64,000 nucleotides of DNA, taken from Aliiroseovarius pelagivivens. Lineage in GTDB: Bacteria > Pseudomonadota > Alphaproteobacteria > Rhodobacterales > Rhodobacteraceae. The notes under the pieces are model-generated. The model saw nothing but the letters and a program-made list of their open reading frames with translations. It made no database searches and was not told the DNA's origin. Numbering within the stretch: position 1 is the stretch's first letter; the number at the start of each line of letters is the position of its first letter. A program made the position numbers and the translations under genes. The stretch is from the NCBI RefSeq assembly GCF_900302485.1, contig NZ_OMOI01000001.1:1736001-1800000 (forward strand), read 5' to 3'. Positions 10,483 to 19,818 of this stretch are shown here, one piece after another.

Positions 10483-11043
10483 TTAGCTCAGTTTGGATAG
10501 TTTCGACTGAAGCTCGACCAACTGTTTCTTTATCTTGTCCAGCTCGTCCGCATCTCCGGTTTTCTCGTCTGCTTCGCTTTCCTGCGAAGTTTCTGACGCA
10601 CCGGGGAATCCGCCCATCATAGCTTTCATGAATGCTTCTTGCTGGGCTTGCATGGCTTCAAAACCTGGCATATTCGCCATTGGGTTCCCCATGGTGCCTA
10701 AGTTTTCCATCATCTTCGACTGGCCGTCGCGCAGCATCTCGAAGCTGGCTGCAAGAAACTGCGGCACAATGCTTTGGGCTTGCGTGGTGTAAGAGCGAAC
10801 CAGATCGGTCAGCACATCCACTGGCAAGACACTCTCGCCGCGGCTTTCATGTTCAGCGATGATTTGCAGTAAATACTGACGTGTCAGGTCATCGCCAGAT
10901 TTCAGGTCGATGATCTGCACCTCGCGCCCATCGCGGATGAACCCCGCAATGTCGTCCAAAGTTACGTAATCGGACGTTTCGGTGTTATAGAGCCGCCGGC
11001 TGGCATAACGCTTGATCAGCAGAGCGTCCTGAGACTTCTTCAT
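10483..11043 (-). CDS. phaR: PHA synthesis repressor PhaR
   Basis: 186 residues. It is a DNA-binding protein that also binds polyhydroxyalkanoate granules; when polymer appears it leaves the DNA and phasin is made. The PHB/PHA accumulation regulator DNA-binding domain is at residues 5-65 (LLIKRYASRRLYNTETSDYV, TLDDIAGFIRDGREV), followed by the regulator repeat (LLQIIAEHESRGES...VLTDLVRSY). The tail is acidic and ends in a short coiled-coil (LDKIKKQLVELQSKLSKLS). The ATG at 11043 has an AGGTAAC-type site and matches homologues; the longer frame does not. A PhaR site lies upstream. Confidence 0.93.
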   Translation of the reverse strand: MKKSQDALLIKRYASRRLYNTETSDYVTLDDIAGFIRDGREVQIIDLKSGDDLTRQYLLQIIAEHESRGESVLPVDVLTDLVRSYTTQAQSIVPQFLAASFEMLRDGQSKMMENLGTMGNPMANMPGFEAMQAQQEAFMKAMMGGFPGASETSQESEADEKTGDADELDKIKKQLVELQSKLSKLS

Positions 11044-11070
11044 GTTACCTCCCCGCAGAAAACTAGCTTT

Positions 11071-11081
11071 CTGCACTGCAA
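11071..11081. promoter_or_regulatory. Putative PhaR operator upstream of phaR
   Basis: CTGCACTGCAA, a near match to the CTGC-N3-GCAG motif bound by PhaR in Rhodobacter and Paracoccus relatives. It is 28 bp before the phaR start, which suggests autoregulation. The last base deviates from a perfect palindrome. Confidence 0.7.
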
Positions 11082-11139
11082 AATCCTAACAGCGCGGGGC
11101 GTAAAGGCAAGACATTTGCTCAAATTCTGTACATCACCC

Positions 11140-11173
11140 AAAAAAGAAAAGGACGGGTCAATGACCCGTCCTT
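11140..11173 (-). terminator. Terminator of phaP
   Basis: GGACGGGT/ACCCGTCC stem with a five-base loop, extended by AA/TT pairs. On the minus strand it is followed by a T-rich run (complement of 11140-11150). It lies 45 bp beyond the phaP stop. Confidence 0.85.
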
Positions 11174-11218
11174 CAGGAAGTTGCCGGATGGGAGGAGGAT
11201 CCCGGCGTTTATCCTAGC

Positions 11219-11662
11219 TTATTTAGCGGTCGCTTTTTTGGCAGCCTTCGACACTTCGTCGGTGGCTTTTTTAACAGCGGCCTGAGCTTCTTCGCCCATC
11301 TCTTTGCCGGCAGCCATCATCAGCTCAACGGTTTCAGCTTGAACTTTTTTCGCAACTTCAGCGAAAGCAGCCATGTTTTCAGCAGCCAGTTCAGCCTGAG
11401 CCGAAGCGAAGTCGGTCATGGCTTTGGTGTAGTCGGTTGCTTCTTCTTTAGCAGTCGCAACGTCACCAATTTTGGCCAGAGTTTCTTTGGTCCACTTGGT
11501 CGAGATCTCAGCCGACTTGTCAGCAGCCTGCAGGGCTACTTTCGACATTTTCTCACCCAGGGCAGCCTGGTTTTTGAAAGCGTCCTGAGCGATCGACATG
11601 TCCATCGGGAAGTTGGCCATCATGTCCTGGAACATTTTGTTGAAGTCTTGAGTCTTGGTCAT
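11219..11662 (-). CDS. phaP: Phasin (PHA granule-associated protein)
   Basis: 147 residues of almost uninterrupted amphipathic helix rich in A, K, E and M. This is the phasin_2 pattern that coats storage granules (FQDMMANFPMDMSIAQDAFK, AEISTKWTKETLAKIGDVA, AAQAELAAEN-like segments), ending in a lysine/alanine-rich tail. The start at 11662 follows AGGAG at a good distance. It has its own terminator and two strong PhaR operators upstream, and sits between phaR and phaC, as expected for an abundantly expressed granule protein. Confidence 0.9.
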   Translation of the reverse strand: MTKTQDFNKMFQDMMANFPMDMSIAQDAFKNQAALGEKMSKVALQAADKSAEISTKWTKETLAKIGDVATAKEEATDYTKAMTDFASAQAELAAENMAAFAEVAKKVQAETVELMMAAGKEMGEEAQAAVKKATDEVSKAAKKATAK

Positions 11663-11731
11663 CTTAAAGCTCCTAGAGTAGCGGGGGCGCCGGGAGAAAG
11701 CGCCGTTCTGTTTCTGCAACCAATATGTATG

Positions 11732-11769
11732 CTGCAGTGCAGCAAATCAAGCTTTTTTCTGCACTGCAG
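11732..11769. promoter_or_regulatory. Tandem PhaR operators upstream of phaP
   Basis: Two perfect CTGC-N3-GCAG palindromes, at 11732-11742 (spacer AGT) and 11759-11769 (spacer ACT), with centres 27 bp apart. The first is part of a longer 15-base near-palindrome, TGCTGCAGTGCAGCA. They lie 70-107 bp before the phasin start. Confidence 0.85.
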
Positions 11770-11814
11770 CATAAAACACTTTAAGTTGTTGAATTTCCAA
11801 GCCCTTAGACGGCT

Positions 11815-13620
11815 TCACTCCTTAGGAACGGCCTTTACATAGGTGCCAGGTGCCGGTGCGAGGGGCTTATGCGACGAATCACCGGGCTCTCGCGCGTCGA
11901 CCTTTTTGCCGGATTTCTTCGCCAACCACTTATCCCAGCGGCCCCACCACGATCCTTCGTGGAAGCTGGCGCCTTCCAGCCAGTCTTCAGGCGCGTCGAT
12001 CCAATTGTCATTGGTATAGTGTCCGTATTTCTTCTTGGACGGCGGGTTCACGATCCCCGCGATATGGCCGCTTTCGGACAGAATGAAGGTTTTGTCCTTG
12101 CCCGACATCTGCCGCATGCCGCTGTAAGAAGACTTCCAAGCCGCAATGTGGTCGGTCTCGCAGGCAATTGCGCAAATCGGCGTTTCCACATCCGACAGGG
12201 ACAGGGTTTCGCCCATCAGATCAAAACCACCCTCTGCAAACTCATTCCCTACGCAGAGCCCACGCAGATATTCGACAGTCATCTTGGCCGGCAAGTTGGT
12301 GCTGTCGCCATTCCAATAAAGCAAATCAAAGGCCGGTGGCGTTTTACCCAGCATATAGCTGTTGATCGCCGGGCCATAGATAAGGTCATTGGGGCGAAGA
12401 TACGAGAAAGTGCGCGACATGAAGAAACTGTCCAGATACCCACGCTCTTTAACTTCTTCTTCGATCCCGTCGACAAAGTCTTCATTCAGAAACACGCCGA
12501 CCTCACCCTGATCGGAAAAATCCGTCAGAGTCGTGAAGAAGGTGGCCGAGTTGATCGACTTGTCCCCCCGTTTCTTCATCAATGCCAATGTCAGCGACAG
12601 TGTGGTGCCCGCAATACAATAGCCGACAACATTCACTTTCTGCTGGTTGGTGATCTCTTTCACCTCACGGATCGCAGCCATATAGCCGTCTTCCACATAG
12701 TCCTCGAGCCCTACATCGCTGTAGGTCGCATCCGGGTTCACCCAGCTGACCACAAAGAGTGTATACCCCTGATCAACAATCCATTTTATCAGGCTGTTCT
12801 GCTCTTTCAGGTCCATGATGTAGAATTTGTTGATCCAGGGCGGGAAGATGATCAGAGGCCGAGCGTGAACCTTTTCGGTCGTCGGCGCGTACTGAATCAA
12901 TTCGATCATACGATTTCGATATACGACTTCGCCGGGCGTGGTCGCGATGTTGCCACCAACCTCGAACGCACTTTCGTCGACCAGCTTGACCAGAAGCTCG
13001 CCATCATTGGCTTCCAGATCCGATACAAGATTCTCCAGCCCATCGACCAGCGACTGACCATTGGTCTCGATCGCGCGCTCCATCGCATCAGGGTTCGTGC
13101 CCAAGAAGTTGGTTGGGCTCATCATGTCGATCACTTGCTGCGTAAAGAAGTCGAGGCGCTTGCGCTCGTCAGCGTCCAGCCCATCAACACCTTCCAACGC
13201 TTCGGCCAATGCGCCCGAAGTGATCTGATACTGTCGCTTCAGATAGTTGAAGTAGGGATGCGTTTCCCAAAGGGGGTTTGAAAAACGGCGATCCTTGGGG
13301 CCTTGATCCTCAGGAACCTTCAGCTCTGCCGACAAAAGCGCGGCCTGAGCCTCGACCGCATGTTCCAGCGTTTTGCCCCAAAAGGCAGCCTGCTGTTCGA
13401 TCATTTTGGCGGGGTTGGCCATCATGTCCGACCACATTGAACTGGCGGCTTTCATATAGAAATCCTGCCCCGGGCCCTGAAGGCTGGGACGCACCGGTTT
13501 TCGATGTGACATGATCTCGCCCAAGCGGCTGGACAACTCTTCAATCTTGGCGAGATTCGCCCCCAATTCGCTTGTATCGGGCACCAAACCTGCCGAAGTT
13601 TCCTTTTGATCAGTTGTCAT
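11815..13620 (-). CDS. phaC: Class I polyhydroxyalkanoate synthase
   Basis: 601 residues. It polymerises 3-hydroxyacyl-CoA into PHA at the granule surface. The lipase-like box is GYCIAG with the catalytic Cys335; Asp490 (ETDHIAAW) and His519 (SGHIAGI) complete the triad. The N-terminal PhaC domain (PFFNFLKR-like HPYFNYLKRQYQI) and the conserved PPWINKFYIMDL and VSWVNPD segments are intact. Length fits class I enzymes, which need no PhaE or PhaR subunit. It is divergent from phaZ with 111 bp between, and upstream of phaP in the same direction. Confidence 0.97.
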   Translation of the reverse strand: MTTDQKETSAGLVPDTSELGANLAKIEELSSRLGEIMSHRKPVRPSLQGPGQDFYMKAASSMWSDMMANPAKMIEQQAAFWGKTLEHAVEAQAALLSAELKVPEDQGPKDRRFSNPLWETHPYFNYLKRQYQITSGALAEALEGVDGLDADERKRLDFFTQQVIDMMSPTNFLGTNPDAMERAIETNGQSLVDGLENLVSDLEANDGELLVKLVDESAFEVGGNIATTPGEVVYRNRMIELIQYAPTTEKVHARPLIIFPPWINKFYIMDLKEQNSLIKWIVDQGYTLFVVSWVNPDATYSDVGLEDYVEDGYMAAIREVKEITNQQKVNVVGYCIAGTTLSLTLALMKKRGDKSINSATFFTTLTDFSDQGEVGVFLNEDFVDGIEEEVKERGYLDSFFMSRTFSYLRPNDLIYGPAINSYMLGKTPPAFDLLYWNGDSTNLPAKMTVEYLRGLCVGNEFAEGGFDLMGETLSLSDVETPICAIACETDHIAAWKSSYSGMRQMSGKDKTFILSESGHIAGIVNPPSKKKYGHYTNDNWIDAPEDWLEGASFHEGSWWGRWDKWLAKKSGKKVDAREPGDSSHKPLAPAPGTYVKAVPKE

Positions 13621-13645
13621 AACACGAATTCCCCCCTATCCTTTC

Positions 13646-13696
13646 GCTGTTGCAGCATTTTAAAAACCGCATATGTTAATGACTATGCAAATGCAG
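13646..13696. promoter_or_regulatory. Weaker PhaR-like sites between phaC and phaZ
   Basis: GCTG-N3-CAGC at 13646-13656 and a TGCAAATGCAG element at 13686-13696 lie in the divergent phaC-phaZ gap. They share the TGC/GCA logic of PhaR sites but are less perfect than those at phaP, so binding is possible rather than clear. Confidence 0.45.
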
Positions 13697-13731
13697 AAAC
13701 AAAAAAGCAAAGGCTAATTAGGGGATTGCGC

Positions 13732-15048
13732 ATGCGCTACATGGCGACCTACGACCTGATGGAGACCATCCGGAACACGAATCAGTGGCTTGGCGCCACG
13801 GCCGCGGCAATGGGATCGTACCCAGCGACCGCACTGTTCCCCAGCCCGGTATTTCAATTAATGGCGGCTTGGGGCGAAGTGACCGAGCGCAGCTTTCACC
13901 GAATGGTTGTAAAGCCTGACTGGGGCATCACTAGCGTGGTGGCCGAGGACGGGCGTGACCACGTGGTGCAGATCGAGAAGCTGGTGGAGCGCCCCTTTGG
14001 CGACCTGATCCAGTTCAAAGTTCTGGGCCGCCCTGAAAAAGCACGACGCGTAATGCTGGTCGCGCCCATGTCGGGCCACTATGCAACGCTTCTGCATTCG
14101 ACCGTTGCCAGCCTTCTGCCCGATGCCGAAGTCTATGTCACCGACTGGCACAATGCCCGTGACATTCCGGTTAGCGAAGGCAAGTTCGACGTCGAAGACT
14201 ATACCCTCTATCTTGTTGATTTCATGCGCCACCTTGGCCCGGACATCAACGTTGTGGCCGTGTGCCAGCCCGCTCCGCTGACGCTGGCTGCCACCGCCTA
14301 TCTGGCCGAGATCGACCCAGAAGCACAGCCGCAGACCCTGACCCTGATTGGCGGCCCGATTAATCCGGATGCCGCCGCCACCGACGTGACCGACTTTGGT
14401 CGCCGCGTGACCATGGGCCAGTTGGAAGAGATGGCGATCCAGCGTGTCGGCTTTAAATATGATGGTGCAGGCCGCATGGTCTATCCCGGACTGTTGCAAC
14501 TGGCAGGCTTCATGTCGATGAATTCTGAGACGCACTCGAAAGCATTTGCGGATCAGATCACGCGTGTAGCCAAAGGTGAAGCGTCGGACCACGACAAACA
14601 CAACCGCTTCTACGATGAATATCTGGCCGTGATGGACATGACTGCTGAGTTCTATCTGTCCACGGTCGAGCGTCTTTTCAAAAACGGTGAGATCGCGAAG
14701 AACGAATTCATCGTCGATGGCCATCGTGTCGACATCGGCAAAATCACCGATGTTGCTGTGAAAACAGTCGAGGGCACCAAGGACGACATCACTGCCCCCG
14801 GCCAGTGTATCGCTGCATTGGACATGTTGACGGGTCTGTCGGACGACAAAAAGGCCAGCCATGTCGAAGAAGGCGCAGGCCATTACGGGATTTTCGCGGG
14901 CAAAAGCTGGCGTACCAACATCCGCCCGCTGGTTCTGGACTTCATTGATCAGAACGCCGGCCGCCATGCCGCTCAGGCTGCCAAGAGAAAGGCCGCCAAG
15001 AAAGGCAAACCGGTTGCTGTGAAGGCCGTAAAGAAAGCGGCTAGCTAA
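13732..15048 (+). CDS. phaZ: Intracellular poly(3-hydroxybutyrate) depolymerase
   Basis: 438 residues. The enzyme mobilises stored PHB. It shows the intracellular-depolymerase nucleophile Cys178 in the box VCQPAP, where extracellular enzymes have a serine, plus FHRMVVKPDWGI, PMSGHYATLLHSTVASLLP and VTDWHNARDIPVSEGKFD. The C-terminal segment GAGHYGIFAGKSWR carries the likely catalytic His. The tail is lysine-rich. The ATG at 13732 has AGGGG 7 bp before it; a long in-frame extension reaching into phaC is unlikely. It is divergent from phaC. Confidence 0.94.
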   Translation: MRYMATYDLMETIRNTNQWLGATAAAMGSYPATALFPSPVFQLMAAWGEVTERSFHRMVVKPDWGITSVVAEDGRDHVVQIEKLVERPFGDLIQFKVLGRPEKARRVMLVAPMSGHYATLLHSTVASLLPDAEVYVTDWHNARDIPVSEGKFDVEDYTLYLVDFMRHLGPDINVVAVCQPAPLTLAATAYLAEIDPEAQPQTLTLIGGPINPDAAATDVTDFGRRVTMGQLEEMAIQRVGFKYDGAGRMVYPGLLQLAGFMSMNSETHSKAFADQITRVAKGEASDHDKHNRFYDEYLAVMDMTAEFYLSTVERLFKNGEIAKNEFIVDGHRVDIGKITDVAVKTVEGTKDDITAPGQCIAALDMLTGLSDDKKASHVEEGAGHYGIFAGKSWRTNIRPLVLDFIDQNAGRHAAQAAKRKAAKKGKPVAVKAVKKAAS

Positions 15049-15072
15049 GTCTCGTCGGCCAGCTCAGACACT

Positions 15073-15109
15073 AAAAAACGCGCCTGCCCGTCGGCATGGC
15101 GCGTTTTTT
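15073..15109. terminator. Bidirectional terminator between phaZ and hydrolase gene
   Basis: A twelve-base stem AAAAAACGCGCC/GGCGCGTTTTTT with a 13-base loop carries A and T runs on both sides, so it can stop both phaZ and the convergent gene at 15130. Confidence 0.9.
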
Positions 15110-15129
15110 CATGCTTCATCACATATGAA

Positions 15130-15855
15130 TCACGCGATGGCGCGTTCTCGCAACTGGAGCGGCAGCTTCATCCAGGCGCGCAGGCCGATATTCACATGCT
15201 CGGGTGTTTCCAACGTCGGCAGGTGGCCTGCGTCGGGCAGGATCACCAATTCAGCATCCTTGATCAGCTCGGCCATGGTTTCATGCCGCTTGGGCGGAGT
15301 CATTTTGTCATGAGCACCACACATCACCATGGTTGGCACTTTCAGCCTTTGCAACGCCCGCTGCGCATCAGGTCGACGTTGCAGGGCGCGGGTCTGGCGT
15401 ACGAATGTCTCGGGCCCAATGGCACGCGCCATTTGGAACACAAGATCCATGATCTCGGCCTGTGCCGGTCCGGGGGCCAGAACGTCTGGGGAAAAGGCCT
15501 CGGCCATGGCTTCATCCAGCCTGCCAATATTTGCATGCACAATCTGCGGCTCGCGCCACGCGGCCTGTCCCGGCGTGTCCGCCAAGGGCGAAGTCGAGAT
15601 CAACGCCAGCCGATTTACCCGATCAGGGGCGCGCCGGGCCATCTCCATCGCGACGATCCCACCAAGGCTTAGTCCTGCCAAAGCAAAGCGCGGAGGCAGT
15701 TGATCAAGGATCTTCGCTGCCATTTCGCGGATGGTGTCGCCCCGTGTTGGGGCGGCGGTTATCACTGTGTAATCTCTGGATAAATCATTGATTTGCGGTC
15801 CGAAAACACGCGCATCGCACATCATTCCGGGAATCAGAACCAAGGGTTCCTGCAT
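15130..15855 (-). CDS. Alpha/beta hydrolase
   Basis: 241 residues, a single alpha/beta-hydrolase domain. The oxyanion region is LVLIPGMMCDARVF, the nucleophile elbow is GLSLGG (Ser near residue 82), and the C-terminal histidine is in LPDAGHLPTLETPEHVN. There is no signal peptide, so it should be cytoplasmic. Such proteins include esterases and ring-cleavage-product hydrolases; the substrate cannot be told. It follows phaZ convergently, but nothing ties it to PHA metabolism except position. Confidence 0.85.
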   Translation of the reverse strand: MQEPLVLIPGMMCDARVFGPQINDLSRDYTVITAAPTRGDTIREMAAKILDQLPPRFALAGLSLGGIVAMEMARRAPDRVNRLALISTSPLADTPGQAAWREPQIVHANIGRLDEAMAEAFSPDVLAPGPAQAEIMDLVFQMARAIGPETFVRQTRALQRRPDAQRALQRLKVPTMVMCGAHDKMTPPKRHETMAELIKDAELVILPDAGHLPTLETPEHVNIGLRAWMKLPLQLRERAIA

Positions 15856-15923
15856 GCTGGCCTCACCTGTATTTTTTTATCTGCTTTGCCCTGACCTTGG
15901 CCCGAGGTCAGGGCTCGCGCAAG

Positions 15924-16892
15924 TTATAACCCGCGCGCCCAGTCCAGAATTTTGTCAACCGTGGAGTCTGTGCCATTCGGGCTGACAATGTCCCCCGCCA
16001 ACACATGCGCCATCGGGTCGATGCCCGGTCCCAATGCGACCACGTGCCGATGCACGATCCCGCCCCAGCCCGAGGCGACGGTCTCGGTCGCTTCAGCCGA
16101 CACCACCTGATCCTCTTTCGAATAGATGAACAATGCCGGCACATTGACGATACCATAGCCCGAGCTCGCCGCGACCTTCACCATCGCCGCCATCGGCATC
16201 AAAGCCGTGGTGGGATAGCTTTCGGTCCAGTATTTGGCTTGTGCGTCATTGATGGGAGTAAATCCGCGGGTCGCCCCTTTTATCAACGGCACCCAGAGAC
16301 GTGCAGCAGGGAAGGTCAGAAACGAAGCACCAGCCTGTTTGATCCCGAAGTTTGGCGCAATGAACGTGATCCCTTTCACATTCTTCGCGGCCGCGTCATC
16401 AAACATACCAAGGGCCGAGATGGTGCCGCCAGTCGAGGTCGAGATGATCAGAACCTCATCCCCGATGGCACGCCCAATCGCCATCGCTTCGGCGAAATCA
16501 ACCATCCAGTCGTTGACGGTCGGACCGTCCATCGCCTCGGGGCTTCGGCCGTGCCCGGCCAAACGGGCGTTATAAAGGTTCGCGCCCAGCCCTTCGGCAA
16601 CCAGTTGTTGTACAGGGGTTATTTCCTGATGGGTGGCGGAAAAGCCATGGATATAGACGACGGACAAGGGCGTCTTCTGCCCCGCTTCGCCTGCCCAGAC
16701 GATCTGCTTTTCTGCGCCGTCGACCAAGTCGTCAAACACAGCTTCCCGCTGCGCCAGATAGGCGTCGGGATCCGGGCCGATTACGGCCGCGTCAAACTGA
16801 ACTTCCAGATCAACCGGCTCGTACGGGCCGATTACAAACAGGGCCGCAACAACAGCGGAAACGCCCATGGCGGTACGCAATACTCCGTTCAT
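15924..16892 (-). CDS. Membrane-anchored alpha/beta hydrolase (lysophospholipase-like)
   Basis: 322 residues. An N-terminal hydrophobic segment ([22 protein letters not shown]) suggests a signal anchor, so the enzyme domain would face the periplasm. The domain has VVYIHGFSATHQEITP, nucleophile box STSTGG (the first glycine of the usual GxSxG is replaced by Ser or Thr), and YSKEDQVVSAEAT carrying the acid. The start at 16892 is set by a four-base ATGA overlap with the upstream hydrolase gene and a GAGG site. The two genes are therefore translationally coupled. Substrate unknown. Confidence 0.8.
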   Translation of the reverse strand: MNGVLRTAMGVSAVVAALFVIGPYEPVDLEVQFDAAVIGPDPDAYLAQREAVFDDLVDGAEKQIVWAGEAGQKTPLSVVYIHGFSATHQEITPVQQLVAEGLGANLYNARLAGHGRSPEAMDGPTVNDWMVDFAEAMAIGRAIGDEVLIISTSTGGTISALGMFDDAAAKNVKGITFIAPNFGIKQAGASFLTFPAARLWVPLIKGATRGFTPINDAQAKYWTESYPTTALMPMAAMVKVAASSGYGIVNVPALFIYSKEDQVVSAEATETVASGWGGIVHRHVVALGPGIDPMAHVLAGDIVSPNGTDSTVDKILDWARGL

Positions 16893-17644
16893 GCTGCACC
16901 TCGGGTCAGAACGACCTTGACCATTTTCTGGATCGTACGCAGGCATTCATCATCCGAGAACCGGTGATCCGCCCCCTTCACAAGGGTCAGGCGAATGTCA
17001 TCGCCTTCGACATGTTCAAGCAGCTTCACCGCCTGAGACGTGGGGACCGCGTCGTCTTCCGTTCCTTGCAGGAATCGTACTGGCATATCCAACCGTAGCG
17101 GCGAGCGCAGCACCAGCTGGTCGCGGCCGTCCTCGATCAACCGTTTGGTGATGATGTAGTCCTCTTCATAGTCTGATGGGAGTGTCAGGAAGCCTTCGCG
17201 CTCCAACTCGGCTTTCTGTTCATCCGTGAACCCAGCCCAATATCCGTCCTCGGTGAAATCAGGCGCGGCGGCAATGGTCACAAGTCCCATGATCCGCTCG
17301 GGCCGTGCACGTGACAGCAGAAGCGACTGCCAGCCGCCCATCGAGCTTCCGACCGCCAGAATGGGGCCGTCAATCAGCTTGTCGACGACTTCCAGCGTAT
17401 CTTCATGCCAATCGCCAATGCTGCCGTCCGCAAACTCGCCTGAGCTGACGCCGTGGCCCGAATAGTCAAAGCGCAGGAATGCGCGGCCTTGCTCTTTCGC
17501 CCATGCCTCAAGCGCGACGGCCTTGGTTCCTTCCATGTCCGACTTCAGGCCAGACAAAAAGACGATCGTCGGCCCCTGCCCGTCTGATTTGGCATAGGCG
17601 ATGCGACGCCCCTGCTTTGTTTCGAGATGCTGGATTTCGGACAT
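16889..17644 (-). CDS. Alpha/beta hydrolase
   Basis: 251 residues, cytoplasmic. It shows [17 protein letters not shown] at the oxyanion hole, [11 protein letters not shown], the nucleophile elbow VGSSMGGWQ, the acid region [14 protein letters not shown] and the C-terminal His in [13 protein letters not shown]. This is close to the carboxylesterase/acyl-transferase group near BAAT and YbbA-like hydrolases. A GAGGGAG ribosome site precedes the ATG at 17644. It is the first gene of a two-gene unit with the anchored hydrolase and is divergent from thrS. Confidence 0.87.
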   Translation of the reverse strand: MSEIQHLETKQGRRIAYAKSDGQGPTIVFLSGLKSDMEGTKAVALEAWAKEQGRAFLRFDYSGHGVSSGEFADGSIGDWHEDTLEVVDKLIDGPILAVGSSMGGWQSLLLSRARPERIMGLVTIAAAPDFTEDGYWAGFTDEQKAELEREGFLTLPSDYEEDYIITKRLIEDGRDQLVLRSPLRLDMPVRFLQGTEDDAVPTSQAVKLLEHVEGDDIRLTLVKGADHRFSDDECLRTIQKMVKVVLTRGAA

Positions 17645-17816
17645 TTTGGCTCCCTCGTCTTTCGTTGGCGACGACAATATCCACCCCTTGCCCCAGTGCA
17701 ATCCCCCTTGTGTCGGGTCGAGCGTTGACAGAGCTGTCTCAAGTCGTCAAAAGACCCGCACACATAACCCGCAACCGGGCGTTCCGTGGGCGCCAAAACG
17801 ACGAGGAGCTAGGCCA

Positions 17817-19763
17817 ATGAGCCAGATTTCCCTTACATTTCCCGATGGCAATGCGCGCGAGTACGACGCAGGTGTGACCCCTGCCGAAGTCGCTGCTGGC
17901 ATTTCCAACTCGCTGGCTAAGAAGGCCATTTCCGCCACTGTGAACGGAGCCCATTGGGACCTGCAATGGCCGATCAATGAAAATGCCGAGATCGCTATCC
18001 ACACGATGAAGGATCCCGATCAGGCGCTGGAACTGATCCGGCACGACTTTGCCCACGTGATGGCACGTGCTGTGCAAGAGATCTGGCCGGACGTCAAAGT
18101 TACCATCGGCCCGGTCATCGATAACGGCTGGTATTATGACTTCGACCGCGAAGAGCCGTTCACACCGGAAGATCTGGGCGCGATCGAAGCCAAGATGAAA
18201 GAGATCATCAACAAGCGCGATCCCGTCACCACCGAAATCTGGGAACGTGACCGCGCGGTGAAGTTCTATCAGGCCAATAACGAGCCCTATAAGGTCGAGC
18301 TGATCGAAGCCATTCCGGGCGACGAACCGCTGCGCATGTATTGGCACGGTCACTGGCAGGATCTCTGCCGTGGTCCGCACCTGCAACACACAGGCCAGCT
18401 GCCCGCCGACTCGTTCAAACTGATGAGCGTGGCCGGTGCGTATTGGCGCGGTGATTCAGACCGCGCAATGCTGCAGCGGATCTATGGTGTCGCCTTCCAG
18501 AACAAAGATGGGCTGAAGAAGCACCTGCACATGCTGGAGGAAGCCGCCAAGCGTGACCACCGCAAGCTGGGTCGCGAGATGAACCTGTTCCACATGCAGG
18601 AAGAAGCGCCGGGTCAGATATTCTGGCACCCGAACGGCTGGACGATCTACACCCAACTGCAAGATTACATGCGCCGCCAGCAGCAAAAAGGCGGCTATGT
18701 CGAAGTGAACACCCCGCAAGTGGTGGATCGCCGCCTGTGGGAGGCCTCGGGCCACTGGGACAAATACCAGGAAAACATGTTCATCGTGGAAGTGGATGAA
18801 GAGCACGCCCGCGAAAAGGCTGTGAACGCGCTGAAGCCGATGAACTGTCCCTGCCACGTTCAGGTCTATAATCAGGGCCTGAAATCCTATCGCGACCTGC
18901 CGCTGCGCATGGCCGAGTTCGGATCGTGTAACCGCTATGAACCGTCGGGCGCTTTGCACGGCATCATGCGCGTGCGCGGCTTTACCCAAGATGACGCGCA
19001 CATCTTCTGCACCGAAGCGCAGATCGAAGACGAAACGAAGCTGTTCATCGAATTCCTGTCCGACATCTATAAGGACTTGGGGTTCGAGAAGTTCTCGGTC
19101 AAATTCTCGGATCGCCCTGAAAAACGCTCGGGCTCTGATGAGGTGTGGGACAAATCCGAAGCCGCGCTGATGGCCGCCACCAAGGCAGCCGGATGCGAGT
19201 TCGAGCTGAATCCCGGCGAAGGCGCCTTCTATGGTCCGAAGTTGGAGTTTGTTCTGACCGACGCAATTGGCCGTGACTGGCAGTGTGGCACGCTGCAGGT
19301 CGATTTCGTTCTGCCGGAACGTCTGGACGCAAACTATGTCGGCGAAGACGGCGCCAAGCACCGCCCGGTCATGCTGCACCGCGCGACGCTGGGCTCGTTC
19401 GAGCGCTTCATTGGCATTCTGATCGAAGAACACGCGGGCAAACTGCCTTTCTGGCTGGCCCCGCGTCAGGTTGTTGTGGCCTCGATCGTGTCGGATGCGG
19501 ATGACTTTGTGCAGGAAGTTGTCGCCGAGCTGAAAGCCAAGGGCATCCGTGCCGAGGCCGACATCCGGAACGAGAAGATCAACTATAAGGTCCGCGAACA
19601 CTCTGTCGGCAAGGTTCCGGTGATCTTGGCCGTTGGTAAAAAAGAAGTCGAAGACGGCACCGTGTCTATGCGTCGTCTGGGCGAAAAGCATTCGAAGGTG
19701 CTTCCGCTGGCCCAAGTAGCGGCGGATTTGGCCATAGAAGCCACAGCCCCTGATCTGACCTGA
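17817..19763 (+). CDS. thrS: Threonyl-tRNA synthetase
   Basis: 648 residues. Domains run in the usual order: TGS (1-60), the editing domain with HxxxH (about 75-200; [16 protein letters not shown] and [13 protein letters not shown]), the class II catalytic core (motif 2 [15 protein letters not shown], zinc ligands in [11 protein letters not shown], motif 3 [17 protein letters not shown]) and the anticodon-binding domain (from about 550). The ATG at 17817 has GAGGAG 8 bp before it; a longer in-frame extension overlaps the hydrolase gene and is rejected. Confidence 0.97.
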   Translation: MSQISLTFPDGNAREYDAGVTPAEVAAGISNSLAKKAISATVNGAHWDLQWPINENAEIAIHTMKDPDQALELIRHDFAHVMARAVQEIWPDVKVTIGPVIDNGWYYDFDREEPFTPEDLGAIEAKMKEIINKRDPVTTEIWERDRAVKFYQANNEPYKVELIEAIPGDEPLRMYWHGHWQDLCRGPHLQHTGQLPADSFKLMSVAGAYWRGDSDRAMLQRIYGVAFQNKDGLKKHLHMLEEAAKRDHRKLGREMNLFHMQEEAPGQIFWHPNGWTIYTQLQDYMRRQQQKGGYVEVNTPQVVDRRLWEASGHWDKYQENMFIVEVDEEHAREKAVNALKPMNCPCHVQVYNQGLKSYRDLPLRMAEFGSCNRYEPSGALHGIMRVRGFTQDDAHIFCTEAQIEDETKLFIEFLSDIYKDLGFEKFSVKFSDRPEKRSGSDEVWDKSEAALMAATKAAGCEFELNPGEGAFYGPKLEFVLTDAIGRDWQCGTLQVDFVLPERLDANYVGEDGAKHRPVMLHRATLGSFERFIGILIEEHAGKLPFWLAPRQVVVASIVSDADDFVQEVVAELKAKGIRAEADIRNEKINYKVREHSVGKVPVILAVGKKEVEDGTVSMRRLGEKHSKVLPLAQVAADLAIEATAPDLT

Positions 19764-19783
19764 TCGCTAAATAAAACCAATTC

Positions 19784-19818
19784 AAGCGCCCTTTGACCCG
19801 GTCAGAGGGCGCTTTTTT
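19784..19818 (+). terminator. Terminator of thrS
   Basis: Stem AAGCGCCCT/AGGGCGCTT with a 13-base loop that may itself fold, followed by TTTT. It lies 20 bp after the thrS stop. Confidence 0.92.

Noticed and set aside
11869..13281. 470-residue open frame antisense to phaC
   Set aside because: It lies wholly inside phaC, whose catalytic residues and length are intact. Long antisense frames are expected in GC-rich genes, and its translation is rich in His, Arg and Phe as such shadows are.
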